In this document: piece by piece, positions 1 to 11,683 of the stretch
Position numbering within the stretch: position 1 is the stretch's first letter
Layout: each line of letters starts with the position of its first letter
Source: Mercenaria mercenaria
Taxonomy: Eukaryota > Mollusca > Bivalvia > Venerida > Veneridae
Direction of reading: 5' to 3'
Assembly (NCBI RefSeq): GCF_021730395.1
Contig: NC_069363.1
Span: 51,083,001-51,147,000 of the forward strand
DNA: 64,000 nt
Notes under the pieces: model-generated
Seen by the model: the letters and a program-made list of their open reading frames with translations, nothing else
What the model was told of the DNA's origin: nothing
Database searches by the model: none
Position numbers and translations under genes: made by a program

Positions 1-1420
1 CAAGCATGTATTTTGCACTCGAGCATGTAATCTAGATAAATAAAGAATGCATAAAAATTATTCAAATGAGCAAGCAGAACGTAAATTAAGTTCAGTACAA
101 ATAATGTGTATTGATCAGACTAATTAATGAACATCAATTGTATAGCTTTGATTTGTAAAAAAAGAAAAAAGTCTCTTAAACGTCTATCAGTGTAAGGCTG
201 ATTTTTTTTACATTCTTTTTCGATTAAATTTTCGTGTAAATGGAAAGTGACCAAAAACGATTTTAATAATGGTATTGAGAGTTAGTGCAGCGTCGATGCA
301 ATATCTTTGTTTTTCAGTACCACCATCATAATTTAAGAATTGCAGCGGTATAAAGAGCGTCAAATATCCAACAAGGACCGAATTCTAATACTGATATCAA
401 CTATAATTTACTTAGGCAAAGTTACGTTTTTTTTAATCCAAGAAGTAGTAAAATAACGGAAGATGAAAATTTGATAATTAAAGGATATTACATTACTCAA
501 TTCAGTTTAAATCAAAACTGGAGGTTTGATCTGCGCAACTACGCATGTGCCTTTCCTGTGATTTCTTTTATTGCTGCTGCCTCCTTTATTTATTAGATGC
601 AATGCTTTTAATAAATGTTAATCGTTACATAAAATGCTTGTATGTTTCATGACATGTTATGCAAATGCACACCTGTAGATATTCGGAATAACTGCATAAT
701 TACAACGTATCTACCTTTACCGAACGCACAAGGAAGTATATTCATTCCTCATTTCTGTGAATAATTTTATGGTTGAACTAGTGTTTGATTTTGTAAAAAT
801 GTAAGTACAGGTGTTATATTTATAATTTCAATGCTTTACATTTTCATAATTTACTGTTATGAAATTTCGTTAACTTTCTTGAAGTGAGTTCATGTACTTT
901 ACACCAAAGCTAAGTGAATAAGCAAGACCTCAAGTAGAAATTTTCAGTAGAATGAAGTTGATATTCAAGACGGATATTGAATAATCAGATTTGAGTATTA
1001 AGCTTGTGAACGAAAGTATAAAGCGATCCTTCAGTTTGTAAAATACATGCAAGGATTTTAAAGAATAGAGCTTTCAGAAGTAGTAAGTGTATATAGACAT
1101 TTGAAGATAATGACGCTAAATTTGAGTTTGGGTTTTCTAAATCGAAGTTTGAATTGATTGATATGACAAAGAAAAGGGATGATAGCCACTGCTAGAGCAT
1201 CAAGTTATAGTGTCAACTAGTTAGATACGCTATTGTCAATGTAAGTGTACATTTGTCATGGTTAAAGAATAGCACCGATAGTGTATTTGTTTTGTAATTA
1301 GTATAAAGCAGAAGGACATAAACTAATAAGATCATATTTGGATCAAGTGTGTTGACTTTTAAGTATCGGCGAATATTTAGTAATTGTTACAAAGTGAGCA
1401 AGAGGAAAAAGGTAAATTAT
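1..1420. repeat. Upstream block, copy 1 of a diverged tandem duplication
   Basis: This non-coding block can be lined up by eye with 3625-5215 in the same orientation. Shared landmarks in the same order are TTTTGCACTCGA, AATGAGCAAGCAG, CCAACAAGGACCGAATTCT, ATTAGATGCAATG, GCACACCTGTA, ACAAGGAAGTATATTCATT and a GTAAGTACAG splice-donor-like site. Identity looks like roughly 70-80% with small indels. The spacing between copies is about 3.6 kb. No coding frame is conserved, so it looks like a duplicated upstream or leader region of a gene rather than a coding duplicate. Confidence 0.65.
710..797 (+). other. Leader-exon-like segment, copy 1
   Basis: The segment ACCGAACGCACAAGGAAGTA through TGAATAATTTTATGG ends at a strong donor (GTAAGTACAG). 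It recurs near 4410-4489 and, more diverged, near 6577-6649. Conservation peaks just before the donor, as expected of a first, untranslated exon. This copy is the farthest from the HSPA12 coding exons and may be a relic or an alternative promoter. Confidence 0.35.
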
Positions 1421-1599
1421 GAAGTCATTTCCAACAAATGTAGATAAAACGTAAATAATGTTCAGTCTCTATCGCATACTCAACAGTTCATTTGTCTTCT
1501 TCATGTCATGAACAGATTCAGTCAAATATTTCTCTATACCTATTCACAGCGTTATTTATCATTGATAAAGTGGAGTTTTTTAGATCACTGTCAGAAGTG

Positions 1600-2765
1600 A
1601 CAAGGTGAGCTATTGTGACGCTTGATGTCGTGTGCGTCTCCGTCGTGCGTTAGCGTAGTCCATCATCATGTGGCAACAATTTTAAAAAAATCTTCTTGAA
1701 ACCTGAGAGAATTACACAACTTCACAGGAATTATCTTGGTGACCCCTTTCAAATATTCAAGATTATCCATGCGACTATGTTGCATGGACGAAAGGAAAAA
1801 CTATAAATCTTCTGTCAAACACAGGGTCTAGGCTTGATATCTTGTGTGTAGCTATTAGTGGTCTTACCAAACTTGTTCAATTATCCTAGGGTCAAATATG
1901 GCCGCCGGGGGTCACATTGTTATAGACTTATTTAGGAAACTTGAAAATTTTTTGTACAAACGACATGGCTAGGCTTTGATATTTGGTTGTAGCATCATCT
2001 AGTGGTCCTCTACCAAGAATGTTCAAATTATCCACTAGGGTCAATGTGGCCGCCGGGTCACATGTTTATAAGACTTTTGGAAACTTTGAAATTTCTTGTA
2101 CAAAAGACATGGCCTAGGGCTTTGATATTGGTATGTAGCATATCTAGTGGTCTTACAAGATTATTCAAATTATCCTAGGATCAAATGTGGCACGCCGGGG
2201 GTCAAGTTTACATAGACTTTATAGAAAAAGTTTAAATCTTTTGTCTAACCAAACACTTAGACCTTTGATATTGTTGTGCATTGTCTATGGTCCTCAACAA
2301 AATTGTTCAAATTGTACCTTGGGTCCAAGTTTATAGATTTATAGTAAAAGCTTTAAATTTTTTGTCTGAAACCATACGACTAGCTTGATATTTGGTTTGA
2401 TGATGTCTAGTAGTCCTCTACCAAATGTTCAAATTAATCTGGGTTAAAAGAGCCCGCTGGGTCATTAGTATTATGTGAGTTATAAGAAAATACTTTAAAA
2501 TCATTGATCTATTTCCAGACTGTTAATTTATTACTGATGACCAAGTAAATATGTCACTTGACTGTGACTTGACCTATGACCTACTTCTTTTTTTTAAGTC
2601 AGCTTGAAATTTGATGACATACAAGTTTTGCACACAAATCGTAAATGATTTCATTGACCATGATGTGACCTACTGACTTCTTAGATTTTATCATCAGTTT
2701 GACATTTGAAATGCAGCTATATTACTCAGGTGAGCGATCCAGGGTTCATGACCTCTTGTTTTTTC
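1600..2765. repeat. Degenerate tandem-repeat element, units of about 136 bp
   Basis: The element opens with AGGTGAGCTATTGTGACG and closes with CAGGTGAGCGATCCAGGG near 2730-2760. Between them, imperfect units carry GGCTTTGATATT, CTAGTGGTCCTC, TTCAAATTATCC and GGCCGCCGGGGGTCA. The GTGAGC/GCTCAC-type ends are shared with the elements at 13245-13663 and 14941-16027, so these look like one family of short elements with internally expanded tandem cores. No coding potential is seen. Confidence 0.6.
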
Positions 2766-3624
2766 CTTTTTTGATCTTTTAACGTCAACGGAGTTAACTT
2801 CGGCCGCTAAACTTGGTATGTGTTCAAATCATATAATGTTGTGTCAGCTAAGGTACAGAGTTGTCTGTAGTTGAACATGCCAAACAAGTTTAAAAAGAAT
2901 GGTCATGTACAAGTATGTGAATAAGTTTCCATTCTTAGTTAATGATTTCAAAATGAATACATCTTAATAGCAATAACAATCATATTATAACGTTTAATGT
3001 AAACACATTTTACGAGTATGCCCCAACCAACATTTTATTTTCCACGTGATTATCTAACTACATATCAGAACAAAATATATCTTTAAGTGCAAAATAAGTA
3101 TTTCTCTTGAAAGAATTAAAACCAAGCTTTGAAGGTAGGAAGAGAATGCCAACTTAATTTTTAATTCCGTCTGTAATGATCTAATTTAAAGCGAAATTAT
3201 TTTTCAGGATGTTAGCGACCACTACCTATTTCCCGTATTATTTACATTATGGCATAATGATGCTTTACAAATTCGAACTTCGTATATCTACTCACATTTT
3301 ATTGCAAAAATGGTCTTATGTTTATGGTGATATATACCTTTTGAATTTTCGCACATTTGAAATGACATAACATTTTCACTGATGATACGATAGTGTACGA
3401 TATCGTAATACCTATATACATGTATGACAGAATCAATCTTACCGTATCATAAAAAGATGTTCCAACACTGTGCATATAGTATTTGCAAATTTGTTGCGTT
3501 ATTATTTTAATAATTCTTTACATAGATGTTTATTTTAACTCATCGCTCGTCTTAAGATATCAATTTAAATATTTCTTTTTAAACCTGATATTATCATCTT
3601 TTGATATAACGTATACAAACATTT

Positions 3625-5215
3625 AAAACATTTATTTTGCACTCGATCATTTAATCTTGTTAAACAAATATATGTAAAATATTTAAAATGAGCAAGCAGG
3701 AAATTTCCCAACTACGTAGATAAAGTTCAGTACACAATTTGTATATTGATAAGACAAATCAATAAACATCTAATGTATTTCGTAAATTTGTGAAAAAAGA
3801 ATGCATGTCTCTCACACGTCTGTAAGATTTTGTTCTTAGTATGTCAATTAAAGTACGTGTAATCATGAACGATGCGCTGTTTTAATAATGATATTGAGAG
3901 CTCAAAGTTGATGCAGTATTTTATGCAATTATACCACCAACACAAATATATAACAGAAAGGAACGGGAGAGTAGAATGATACCAAAATTAAAAATGGCAG
4001 CGGTATATAGAGCGTCAGATGTCCAACAAGGACCGAATTCTGATCATGATAATCCACCATCATTTACTTAGGGAAGATAAGTGTTCTCAATTCAAGAACT
4101 AGTAAAATAAAAGGGGATTTAAAACTTGATTATCAAAGGATATTAAAAGTAATTCAAATATACATATCTAAGCTGTGAGTTTCATGTCCTAAATAGTATT
4201 TTGATTTATTTTAATAGATTCTACGCATCTGACTTTCCTCTGATTTAATTTATTCCTCTTGCATTCTTTGTTTATTAGATGCAATGTTTTTTAATTAATG
4301 TTTGCTGTTACAAAATAAGCGTGTATATTTTACGACATATTTTCAAAATGCACACCTGTATATATTAGTCTTTAAATAATTAATGCACATTTACAACTTT
4401 ATAGATGATCTTCCTTTATCAAACACACAAGGAAGTATATTCATTTCTGTGAATAATTTAATGGCTGAACAAGTTTTGTGTTGGAAAACCGTAAGTACAG
4501 ACGTTATATTAATGTTTCCTTCGCTTTTTATTTTCATAAATTACAGTTTTAAATTTTTGTTCACTTTCCTGAATCGAGTTCAAATCTACACTATATATAG
4601 AACCTTATACGAGAGCTTATGTGAATAAGAAATCATATGACCTTTGAAAACCAGAGTCATATATCTTAACAGAAAATATATTATTTATTGAGTAAATGAA
4701 TAGGAAAGGGTTGATATATCAACACTGGCTATCTTAATAATCACAGAGCTTACTGAAACCGAAAGTACCCACACAATCGACTCTTTTCTGAAAATGATTG
4801 TGTTTATTTAACAATATAGTAAGTATACTTGTAATGCAATCACTTTTAAAAAGAAAAGTAAGCTTCTTCAGAAAGTATGGGATAATACGTATCATGGACT
4901 TGTGGAAGATAAGTGACGCTAAACTTATGTATTGTTTAAGGTTTTAAGTTTGGAGACGATTGAGTTAAAACACTGACTAGACGTCTGTAATGTTTGTATA
5001 ATACCAGCTATTTAGATAAAGATTTGGTAAGATGTACATTTATCATGGTTGGTTTAAAGAATAATATCTGTAGTGTATTTGTTTAGTGGTTAGTATAAAG
5101 CGAAAAGACTCGACTATATAAGAACATATTTGGATCAAGCGTGTTGACTTTTTAAGTATTAACGAATACTTAGTTAATATTTTAGAGTGACCAAGTAGAC
5201 AGAAGTAAAATGAAG
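3625..5215. repeat. Upstream block, copy 2 of the diverged tandem duplication
   Basis: Partner of 1-1420 (landmarks given there). The order of landmarks is kept and both copies end with a TTGACTTT(T)TAAGTAT segment and a GAGTGA/GAGCAAG motif. Part of the same material (3300-3530: ATGGTCTTATGTT, TCTTACCGTATCATAAAAAG, TGTTCCAAC) recurs again near 5915-6240, implying a third, partial copy nearer the HSPA12 gene. Confidence 0.6.
4410..4489 (+). other. Leader-exon-like segment, copy 2
   Basis: Carries CACACAAGGAAGTATATTCA, TTTCTGTGAATAATTTAATGG and a donor GTAAGTACAG, matching copy 1. It overlaps an 81-codon open frame at 4383-4628 that is not conserved in the other copies, so that frame is taken as chance. 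Confidence 0.35.
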
Positions 5216-5314
5216 CCATTTTCCTAACTTTTATAACGTTCAATAGATAACATACACTAATGGAAATAATCTTCTGTTAAGAAATTTCATGTCATTGAAC
5301 TTTGTTAAACAAAG

Positions 5315-5400
5315 TCTAAGGTTATTATAACATCTTGATTGGAATGCATTGGCTCGAGTGTCTGTTAATGACAAGTTTTCTTGGTAACACAGTTGTACAC
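5315..5400. repeat. MITE fragment, left end only
   Basis: GGTTATTATAACATCTTGAT followed by GGCTCGAGTG resembles the left end of the complete element at 5424-5587. It appears to be a truncated second copy directly upstream. Confidence 0.4.
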
Positions 5401-5423
5401 AGTTGTTAATAGATAATATAATA

Positions 5424-5587
5424 GGGTTATTATAACAGTAGCTTGATCTGGGATGCAGTATTCGGCTCGAGTGGATTTTGCCAGATCGGATCTCACGAGG
5501 CGCGCAAGCGCCGAGTGTGATCCGAACTTGCAAAATCAACGAGAGCCGGATACAAAGTCCCAGATCTAGCTACTGTTATAATGACCC
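5424..5587. mobile_element. Palindromic MITE, about 164 bp
   Basis: The left end GGGTTATTATAACAGTAGCT is the imperfect reverse complement of the right end AGCTACTGTTATAATGACCC. The interior is also palindromic (GATCTGGG/CCCAGATC, ATTTTGC/GCAAAAT, GGCTCGAG/CGAGAGCC) with a GGCGCGCAAGCGCC core. It is non-autonomous and has no coding frame; the short open frames crossing it on both strands are by-products of the palindrome. Confidence 0.75.
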
Positions 5588-6570
5588 TTTTATTATATAC
5601 CTTTACCATTTTTTGATTCTTGTTTTGTTCTTGAACGAAATTTTCAATGTTTATCGATATTAAATGGAATTTAGTGAAGTTTTTATGTGCGCTATTTATA
5701 GAAATGTGTCGGGTCATGCATATTAATGAAACTAGTCCGGCAGCATACAATACGGAAGGTACAATACGGAATTTAAAAGGTACAATACGGAATTTTTGTC
5801 TGTCTGTTCATATTCAATTGTGCAATACAAGCCGATTTTTTAACAGAATTGATATAGGTATGTAATAAAAAAATATATGGTATATCTATATATATCTACA
5901 GAAATTGTATTGGAAGTCAGAATGGTCTTGTGTTCATGGAAGAGAACTAACTTAAACCTCATAAATGGGGATATACAAAATGTATAATATTTCTATTTTT
6001 CGCACGAATGGTTACAATGATAACACGATAATGTGCTACTTTTAGCTAGGCAGATGTTCTCAAATATACAAGTCCATATTGCTGGGACTAGTCCGGTTAT
6101 CGATTCAAAATCCTTACAAACAATATTACTGGTTTAAAGTCCAGGTTAATGTAATAGCTGTGAGTAACAGGCTCAATCTTATCATATCATAAAAAGTGTT
6201 CCAACGATGCGCAAATAATATAATATATTGAAGTACTGCATTTTTAATAATTTTTTACATGAAATGTCTGCAAAAAGGATTTATTGTAATTTCCAACATG
6301 ATGGTATAATAGAAGATTGTAACAGATAAGAGAATACAATAGATTCATATTTCAACTGCTTTTGTTGACTTGTTTGAAATAGTATGATTTAGTCTGATGA
6401 AATATTATGACTAATGAAACATCATATCAATGTATAATATTTCTTTTTCGTGTAAGTGCATGTACGTTCTTAAGTTTATAACTGAATACTGATATTGTCT
6501 ACCAACAGTCCCAAAATGAACGAACAAATCAATACTTAAATCGTATATTACTCGCACCAGAGATTAAGGT
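5588..6570. other. AT-rich intergenic DNA upstream of HSPA12
   Basis: No gene is seen. A short direct repeat of GGTACAATACGGAATTT lies at about 5758-5792. The stretch 5915-6240 echoes the upstream duplication (TCTTATCATATCATAAAAAG, GTTCCAACGATGC). The promoter of the downstream HSPA12 gene probably lies within or just after this interval, but no clear TATA box or heat-shock element is recognised. Confidence 0.35.
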
Positions 6571-6576
6571 AGGTAG

Positions 6577-6649
6577 TTACCGAACAAACAAGGAAGTATA
6601 TAATATTTTCAATTCTACGAAAGACTATTTGGCTTAGTGAGGAAAAAGT
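6577..6649 (+). other. Putative untranslated first exon of the HSPA12 gene (leader copy 3)
   Basis: ACCGAACAAACAAGGAAGTA matches the two upstream leader copies and the segment ends at a donor (GTAAGTGAAC). It is the copy nearest the coding exons and therefore the best candidate for the first exon. The exact transcription start cannot be placed. Confidence 0.35.
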
Positions 6650-7248
6650 AAGTGAACTGCTATCCATTTAGTTATACTTCAAAACATACATGCACATTAT
6701 GTGCGTGTGTAGGCGATTTCCATAGAATATTATTTTTATATCAGATCATACATTTGATTAACCAAAACCAGTTAAAATTTGAAGGTATAATGCTTTGATT
6801 TGAGTAAAGATTCAAATGAATGAAAATTAATTATTAAAACAGTTATGTCTAACATCTCAACATATTTTGATTAAATGCATTTCTTGATAATAAAAGCTGA
6901 TAAACTTTCTAAATGATTAAACAAATGCAAATTTCCTGATTGTAAATCCCAAAACACACCAGCCTTTATTTATGATTAGATGTCTTTTCTTTCGGATAGC
7001 AATACTGGCAAATGTATGAACAAACTATACTGTATTAAAATGAAAGCGAACGCATACGTTTGTTCATAGACCTCATTCCAAAATTATTGGTAGGATGTTA
7101 ATTATCTTCAGCAAAAAAAAAAAATCACAGTGCTTAATTTCTCAATAAAGCCTGTAGTTTTGAGAAAGCAATGTTAATTTAAATCTACATTTAAAAACAA
7201 AATTGTGTTAGGAACATGCTTTAATATTTTTTTTTTGTTTCTTTACAG

Positions 7249-7318
7249 CTCAAAGTACTGGTTTGAAATCCATGAAGCAAACACCTCTCAGTTGTAAAAC
7301 ATTGAAAAAACTAATACG
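7249..7318 (+). other. Putative second untranslated exon of the HSPA12 gene
   Basis: A very strong acceptor (T-rich tract then TTTCTTTACAG) opens this 70-nt segment and GTATGC closes it. Joined to the exon at 11509, no frame with an ATG runs into the HSP70 frame, and the in-phase frame contains a TAA, so it would be 5' untranslated and leaves the ATG at 11542 as the start. It is inferred only from splice signals. Confidence 0.4.
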
Positions 7319-8274
7319 GTATGCCTCCTACATGTCTCAACATCAAGTAGTAAAATAATTAATTCAACAATTGAACTTATAATTAAGACTTGCATATATT
7401 TTAGTAACATTATTAATAAGAAGAAAGAAACAAAATTAAAATAACGCTTTGACATGGTTATATCTGACTTGCGAAACTATAAAAAATCAATTGGACACAA
7501 GCTGATTACTGAAATTGTTTTCTACAAAATATCGCGGAAAAATCATAATAGTAAAATTGAGCACGATTTCACGCCTGGTAAACTACAGAGCTACCTCTTT
7601 AAGAGGTATACGGTAAACTGCTCTGTCGCGACTTCCGAGGTAGTGCACGTCGCGATAAAAGAACATCAACAAAGGTGAGTGTCATCATATATTTTTGCAT
7701 TTTTACAAGCAGTGTATCGAATATCAAAAATCGGGGAATGGTAGGCGATGTAGATATGATTTAACTTTACAGAGATCTTTAAGTTTGCCAATTCATTCTT
7801 AATTAGTGGTCGTGGTTATGTTTACCAACAAGCTGATTTTGTAGTAAATTTGGCCATTTCGTCATGAAAACACTTTCATTGTCACATATTTACATTTTAA
7901 CTAATATTAAGAAGCAAACCGAGTAGGTGTGAGATAGCTGTAAAATATACAATGCATTTGGAAATAAAATATGTACCGAAAATGGTGCGGGAGTAAAATT
8001 ATTCACTTTTTCTTGAGAGAGATAGCTCTGCCGTAAAGGAGATAGTCATGTCGCTAAGGAGATAGCTCTGTGTTGCATGAACAGAGCTCTGTGTTCATAA
8101 TTTAAACGTTTTAATATTTACTTTGGGTTGTCCTCATTTGAAATAATATAAAGTTACTGTTCCATTTTATATACATATGTATGAATTTTCTAAGTATTGT
8201 TTTGATAAGGGTTTTTCATGAGGTTATAATTGTAAATTTTGAATAGTTGTACATTCTGTTTACTTGTAGCTTGT

Positions 8275-8740
8275 ATATGCAATAGAAGCGGTATTTTTCA
8301 ATTAATCTTCATGAAATTTTGTCAAAATGGTGGTCTTGTTTAAATCTAGGTCGAGTAAGAAAATGTACTACCTGGGGTCAAAACTAGATCACTAGGTCAA
8401 ATTAAAGAAATACCTTATCTATGCAATAGGAACTGCATTTTACACTCTATGAAATTTGACGAGATTGTTTGTCTGGATAAAATCTAGGAAAAATTTGAAT
8501 ATGTGTTAACTGGAATAAAAAGCTAGGTCACCTGGTTAAATCAAAGGAAAGCTTTGAATATGTGATAGAGGCTGAAGTTTTTCATTTGATTTTCATGAAA
8601 TTTGGTCAGAATGCTGATTGCCTTGATGAAATCTAGGTCAACTTTTAATATGGGTTAGCTTGGATAAAAACTAGGCCACTAGGAAAAACAAAAGAAAAAA
8701 TGTATTTGCAAATAGGAACTGTATTTTATACCGGACAAAT
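8275..8740. repeat. Degenerate tandem repeat, ~150 bp units
   Basis: About three units share TTCATGAAATTTGGTCA, AAATCTAGGTCAA, AACTAGGTCACTAGGTCAA and AATAGGAACTG. They lie inside the spacer of the long-inverted-arm element. Confidence 0.5.
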
Positions 8741-9414
8741 GCGATGCTGGCAATTTATGAAAAAAAAAATAAATTGAAAATGCGCGAATTAAAGCCCGCG
8801 CGAAACTGCCTTTTTGGCGTTTGCGCGCAATTTCATGCTAGCGAATTTAACATGAATAAGGAAATGCGATTACCGGCTCGGGCATGTTTTTTTTCTTCAT
8901 AATTTCGCAATTTAAAGATGCTAGTGCTCTTACGTCATAAAATGACAAATTCAAATTCTAAAGAAAGATAATTTTACTCAAAATCTGAACTCACGACCCT
9001 TCCGACAAATGCGCCTGATTGGTTCAGATAAAAGATAAATTGATAGAAATGAAAATAACCGAGAATATTAGAATTTCAATTATAAAGACAGTTCTTAAAT
9101 TTAGAATTCGATCACTGCAGTCATTACGTCAGTAATTGTATGTTTAATTGAGGTTGCTAATTAAATGCGTACATTGTTAAAACACTAAATGCATTATGAT
9201 TAGCCTCCACGCAAAGTTGTCCTGTAAATTTGATTTAGCTGGTAAATCAGCATGACTGTTTAAAACTTTCAGATTTTAGATTCATAAGTGCATTTGAACG
9301 TGCTCGTACATTGGTGAAGTCACAGCGACTCTGATATTTGTACAAAGTATATTTTATTTACCGGTACGTACAAACAAACTGGTCGTGTCCTTAACGAAAA
9401 GCAATTATGGTATC

Positions 9415-9467
9415 ATTGTATTCAGATATGATTTTACACGCCTTGTAAAATCATATCTGAATGTAAT
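9415..9467. repeat. 24-bp stem hairpin with 5-nt loop
   Basis: TTCAGATATGATTTTACA and TGTAAAATCATATCTGAA flank the loop CGCCT. The stem extends to 24 bp with one mismatch. It may be the end of a small fold-back element; no U-tract follows, so it is not a terminator. Confidence 0.6.
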
Positions 9468-11541
9468 ATAAGGTAGTGTAAACAAGTATCAGAACCACTT
9501 CCACTAAAGTTACTGGCAACCCTTGCTTTTCACAAGATAATTTCACGTACTAATTATTCTCTAACTGAATTTATCTTTTTTATAGAAAAAAATAGACCAT
9601 GCCGATTCTAAGAAAATATAGCCCGCTCACTTAGATCAATAGTGAAAGTGCAGATCTATTGATCATGGGCTTTGAGTCTGAACCCCCTGACAATTTTACA
9701 ACTTATCTGTATGAGGACTTGATAGTTAGTTGCTGAGCACAAGTTAGTACTGGTGCTGAATCCAGAAGTACTTGTTAAAAGGCACTAAATACAAAACAAG
9801 CAAAATAAATATAAGAAAATATAAGCAATATATATCATATAAATGATGTATAAATATAAAAATGAGATTGAATTGTATCTCGTAAGTGGACATAAGTACT
9901 ATCCGGATACATTTAACATTGCTCAAAACTGTTAATGCAACACAGAGCTATCTCCTTAGCGACATGACTATCTCCTTCACGACAGAGCTATCTCTCTCAA
10001 TAAAAAGTGAATAATTTTACTCCCGAACCATTTTCGATACATATTTTATTTCCAGATGCATTATATATTTTACAGCTATATCACGCCTACTCGGTTTGCT
10101 TCTTAATATTAGTTAAAATGTAAATATTTGACAATGAAAGTGCTTTCATGACGAAATGGCCAAATTTACTGCAAAATCTGCTTGTTGGTAAACATCACCA
10201 CGACCACAAATTAAGAATGAATTGGCAAATTTAAAGTTCTCTGTAAAGTTAAATCATATCTACATCGCCTACCATTCCCCGATTTTTGATATTCGATACA
10301 CTGCTTGTAAAAATGCAAAAAATATGATGACACTCACCTTTGTTGATGTTCTTTTATCGCGACGTGCACTACCTCGGAAGTTGCGACAGAGCAGTTTACC
10401 GTATACTTCTTAAAGAGGTAGCTCTGTAGTTTACCAGGCGTGGATTTAGTACTTAAAACTATTTAAATTTTATGTGTAAAATGACTGTTTATATAATGTT
10501 GTCCCTGATTTATTTTTCGGTGTCTCTAGTAAATTTCAAGAGCGATTTCATAATTAGTCGTAAAATTGAGGCTCATTGAAAAATCAATAGTTGTGTTTGA
10601 CCTAAATAGATTACCGCCATCAAACAGGGAAGTAAGTTTTGTTCTCATTTCCACGATAGCATTTTAGGACAAGAAAGAATTTTGGAAAACGGCAAATAAG
10701 ATATCGCGTTTACATAAAAAATGTGCTGACTTTAAGTTTTATCGAAAAAAGACTTATGTCTAGATGAAAAAAAAAATAACTCAGCCTTTATTAGGTGGTT
10801 TAAACCTTTAAGAACACAAGCTGTTAAGTTTAATTTGGAAACAAGTTACGTATGTCAGGATCGTCCCTTGAACACATGCTTGCTTTAGAAGGCATTGTAT
10901 ATTACACAAATATATACACGTTAATTGATACGTGAAAGCAAGTCTGACAAACCATATACGTATGTTTCTATTCTTTTTTAGAAGGCAGATTAAGAGAAAC
11001 ACAAGCCAATAATTGCACTTTTTTTCCAAACTCAGCACATAACGAACCTAACGAACCACCGTGGCAATATGTCACTAGTGTGCTCAGAAAAAAAGAAGGA
11101 ACGCTTAAAAGATGCATTTCGAATGAACATCATCATAATAGTACTATACATGTATTTAATATAAATGGAATAGGGGACAACATTACACAAATCTGCCTGA
11201 CATATTATTTAAAGTAAGCTTAACAATTTTAAAGGAACTATAGAGGGTTTGAAATCTTTGAAATAGATATTTTCACAATATTTGCGGCCCGTTTTTAACT
11301 GTGATAAGTTCTAAATAAAAAAAAGAGCTCAATAATTTAACAGCACAATTAAAATAGTTTCTGCCCTGAGCAAAGCACTAACAACAACATAACAGTCTTT
11401 ACAACTAAAATAGTCTCTGACGTAAGGGCCAATAAAGTAAGCTTAAGGAACAACCACACCAATGTACTCAACACGTATGACTATGATATAGTGTAAAATT
11501 TATTTCAGACACGTCAAGAAGTTACCGAACAGCACGACGTA

Positions 11542-11683
11542 ATGAGTTCACTGCTTGTAGCTGCTATAGATTTTGGAACAACTTATTCCGGCTGGGCGTT
11601 TTCATTTAAATATGACTTCGAACGTGATCCAACAAAGATAACAGCGAAGAACTGGCATGGAGATCAACTTATTTCCTCGAAAG
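11542..11683 (+). CDS. HSPA12-like coding exon 1
   Basis: The acceptor TATTTCAG places the exon start at 11509; coding begins at ATG 11542. It encodes MSSLLVAAIDFGTTYSG, the ATP phosphate-1 loop, and ends in phase 1 at a GTTTTT donor. The frame stays open to the acceptor upstream of the ATG, so a further upstream start is possible if another leader exon is used. Confidence 0.88.

Larger units (their letters stand above)
7570..10442. mobile_element. Non-autonomous element with ~510 bp inverted arms (2.9 kb)
   Basis: The left arm (7570-8078) and right arm (9935-10442) are reverse complements at roughly 90% identity over their whole length, starting at CACGCCTGGTAAACTAC. The arms also hold a tripled AGATAGCTCTG-type motif at their inner ends. 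The 1.86 kb spacer contains a tandem repeat (8275-8740) and a perfect-type hairpin (9415-9467), with no transposase frame. It sits in the 4.2 kb intron just before the first HSPA12 coding exon. Whether it is a fold-back transposon or an inverted duplication cannot be settled; no target-site duplication is obvious. Confidence 0.75.

Noticed and set aside
7454-7678. 74-codon plus-strand frame
   Set aside because: It runs into the left arm of the long-inverted-arm element and its mirror exists at 10222-10413; it is a by-product of the repeat.
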